Both the position numbers and the translations under genes were made by a program. Below the pieces are notes generated by a model, which saw only the letters and a list, made by a program, of their open reading frames with translations, was not told the origin of the DNA and ran no database searches. This document shows, in pieces, positions 38,207 through 38,838 of a DNA stretch of 38,838 nt. The DNA comes from Dehalococcoidia bacterium (GTDB lineage: Bacteria; Chloroflexota; Dehalococcoidia; GIF9; AB-539-J10): the NCBI GenBank assembly GCA_021160725.1, contig JAGHCA010000033.1:1-38838 (forward strand), in the 5' to 3' direction. Numbering within the stretch: the stretch's first letter is position 1; each line of letters starts with the position of its first letter.

Positions 38207-38429
38207 TGCCAACTTAGCGTCCCAGCCTCTTCTGAAATACGTAGATATTCGGCCTATTCAGCTTAGACTCCTAACCAAAATCTACCATCTGCGGCTTTGA
38301 CCTCAATCTGATTTTGGTTGCCATTATCATACTAGCTTTAAAGTTCAGGTGGTGGGTTTTAGTACTTTATGGCTATTGACACCGTGGCAGCAAATGGCCT
38401 ACTATCTGTCCCAAAAAGAGGAGGGGCAA

Positions 38430-38570
38430 ATGCAAGCATACTGTATGAAGTGCCGTGCCAAAAGGGAAATGAAGGATACTAGAAGGATAACCATGAAAAA
38501 TGGCAGGCCGGCAACTCGGGGCGTGTGCTCTGTGTGCGGAACCAAGATGTTCAAAATTGGCAAGAGTTAG
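38430..38570 (+). CDS. 46-aa zinc-ribbon protein (DUF5679-like)
   Basis: ATG 38430 after GAGGAGGGG; MQAYCMKCRAKREMKDTRRITMKNGRPATRGVCSVCGTKMFKIGKS. Confidence 0.8.
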   Translation: MQAYCMKCRAKREMKDTRRITMKNGRPATRGVCSVCGTKMFKIGKS

Positions 38571-38603
38571 GCCTGCTCCTTACAGAGCCTAACGGAACTC
38601 AAG

Positions 38604-38644
38604 AGGGCTGGATTTTCATGATGGGATCTCCAGCCCTTTTATTT
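38604..38644 (+). terminator. Rho-independent terminator
   Basis: AGGGCTGGA-(16 nt)-TCCAGCCCT-TTTATTTT. Confidence 0.85.
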
Positions 38645-38838
38645 TACGAATCACACTTAACAAGTTAATGTGCAACGGCCCAGGCTGTCGTTACTTCGAG
38701 CGTATCTTTCGGACTTTCCAGTCTGTGTTGAATTGTGAGGAGTCGGTACAACGGCTTGGCGAAGTTGCGCACGGAGAGCACAACGTGGAATGCGTCAATT
38801 TGAGCCAGTTATTAATTTGCACTCATCGATATTTACAA

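Larger units (their letters stand above)
27231..38838. mobile_element. tRNA-Pro-associated integrated element (right end not seen)
   Basis: Begins at tRNA-Pro followed immediately by a tyrosine recombinase; cargo of second recombinase, HTH, sigma-like, clamp-like and small unknown ORFs. No repeat of the tRNA 3' end found in the window. Confidence 0.7.

Noticed and set aside
37922-38212. 96-aa minus-strand ORF
   Set aside because: Lies antisense over the candidate ncRNA with its plus-strand promoter and terminator; composition does not look like a conserved protein.
27231-38838. Complete element boundaries (attL/attR)
   Set aside because: No duplicate of the tRNA-Pro 3' end longer than an 11-bp partial match was found, so the right end cannot be called from this window.
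38650-38838. Possible second structured RNA at the window end (GTGCAAC...GTTGCGCAC)
   Set aside because: Only short imperfect complementarity and truncated by the window edge.

Overview
The window looks like a chromosome segment from a Dehalococcoidia/Chloroflexi-like bacterium (inferred from gene content and style only). It has two parts. (1) About 1-27.2 kb is mostly housekeeping: truB, CNNM/CorC-type transporter, histidine phosphatase, tilS, stand-alone Smr, DUF89/ARMT1-like, prfA, prmC, SIR2, YmdB-type phosphoesterase, rny, a presenilin/SPP-like GxGD protease, tRNA-Asp, tmk, a SpoIIIAA/Ycf45-like ATPase, pdxS, a lipoprotein, rsmG, an AbrB-type protein, a MacA/MacB-type efflux operon, folE, thrC, hom and a double-PpiC foldase. 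(2) From tRNA-Pro(GGG) at 27231-27304 to the window end is an accessory region that looks like a tRNA-associated integrated element. It encodes two tyrosine recombinases (one catalytic-domain-only with an inserted zinc ribbon), a KGG-like small protein, an HTH/coiled-coil protein split by an in-frame TGA, a zinc-finger sigma-like protein, a shortened sliding-clamp (DnaN) homolog, and a run of small unknown ORFs. The small ORFs share a repeated leader (GATAGGGCTACTATTGCC...AAAGGAGGTGATA), and one of them appears to use a CTG start. The most striking unexplained signals are: (a) a candidate ~140-nt structured ncRNA at 38061-38206 with its own promoter, a 15-bp closing helix, a symmetric tandem-GA motif, a GNRA hairpin and a terminator-like tail; (b) a helically phased GTTCAAAT iteron array at 30916-30988; (c) perfect 13-bp inverted repeats at 27401/29509 flanking the integrase module; and (d) the five-copy leader repeat together with an element-encoded sigma-like factor. 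The far end of the element was not found in this window.
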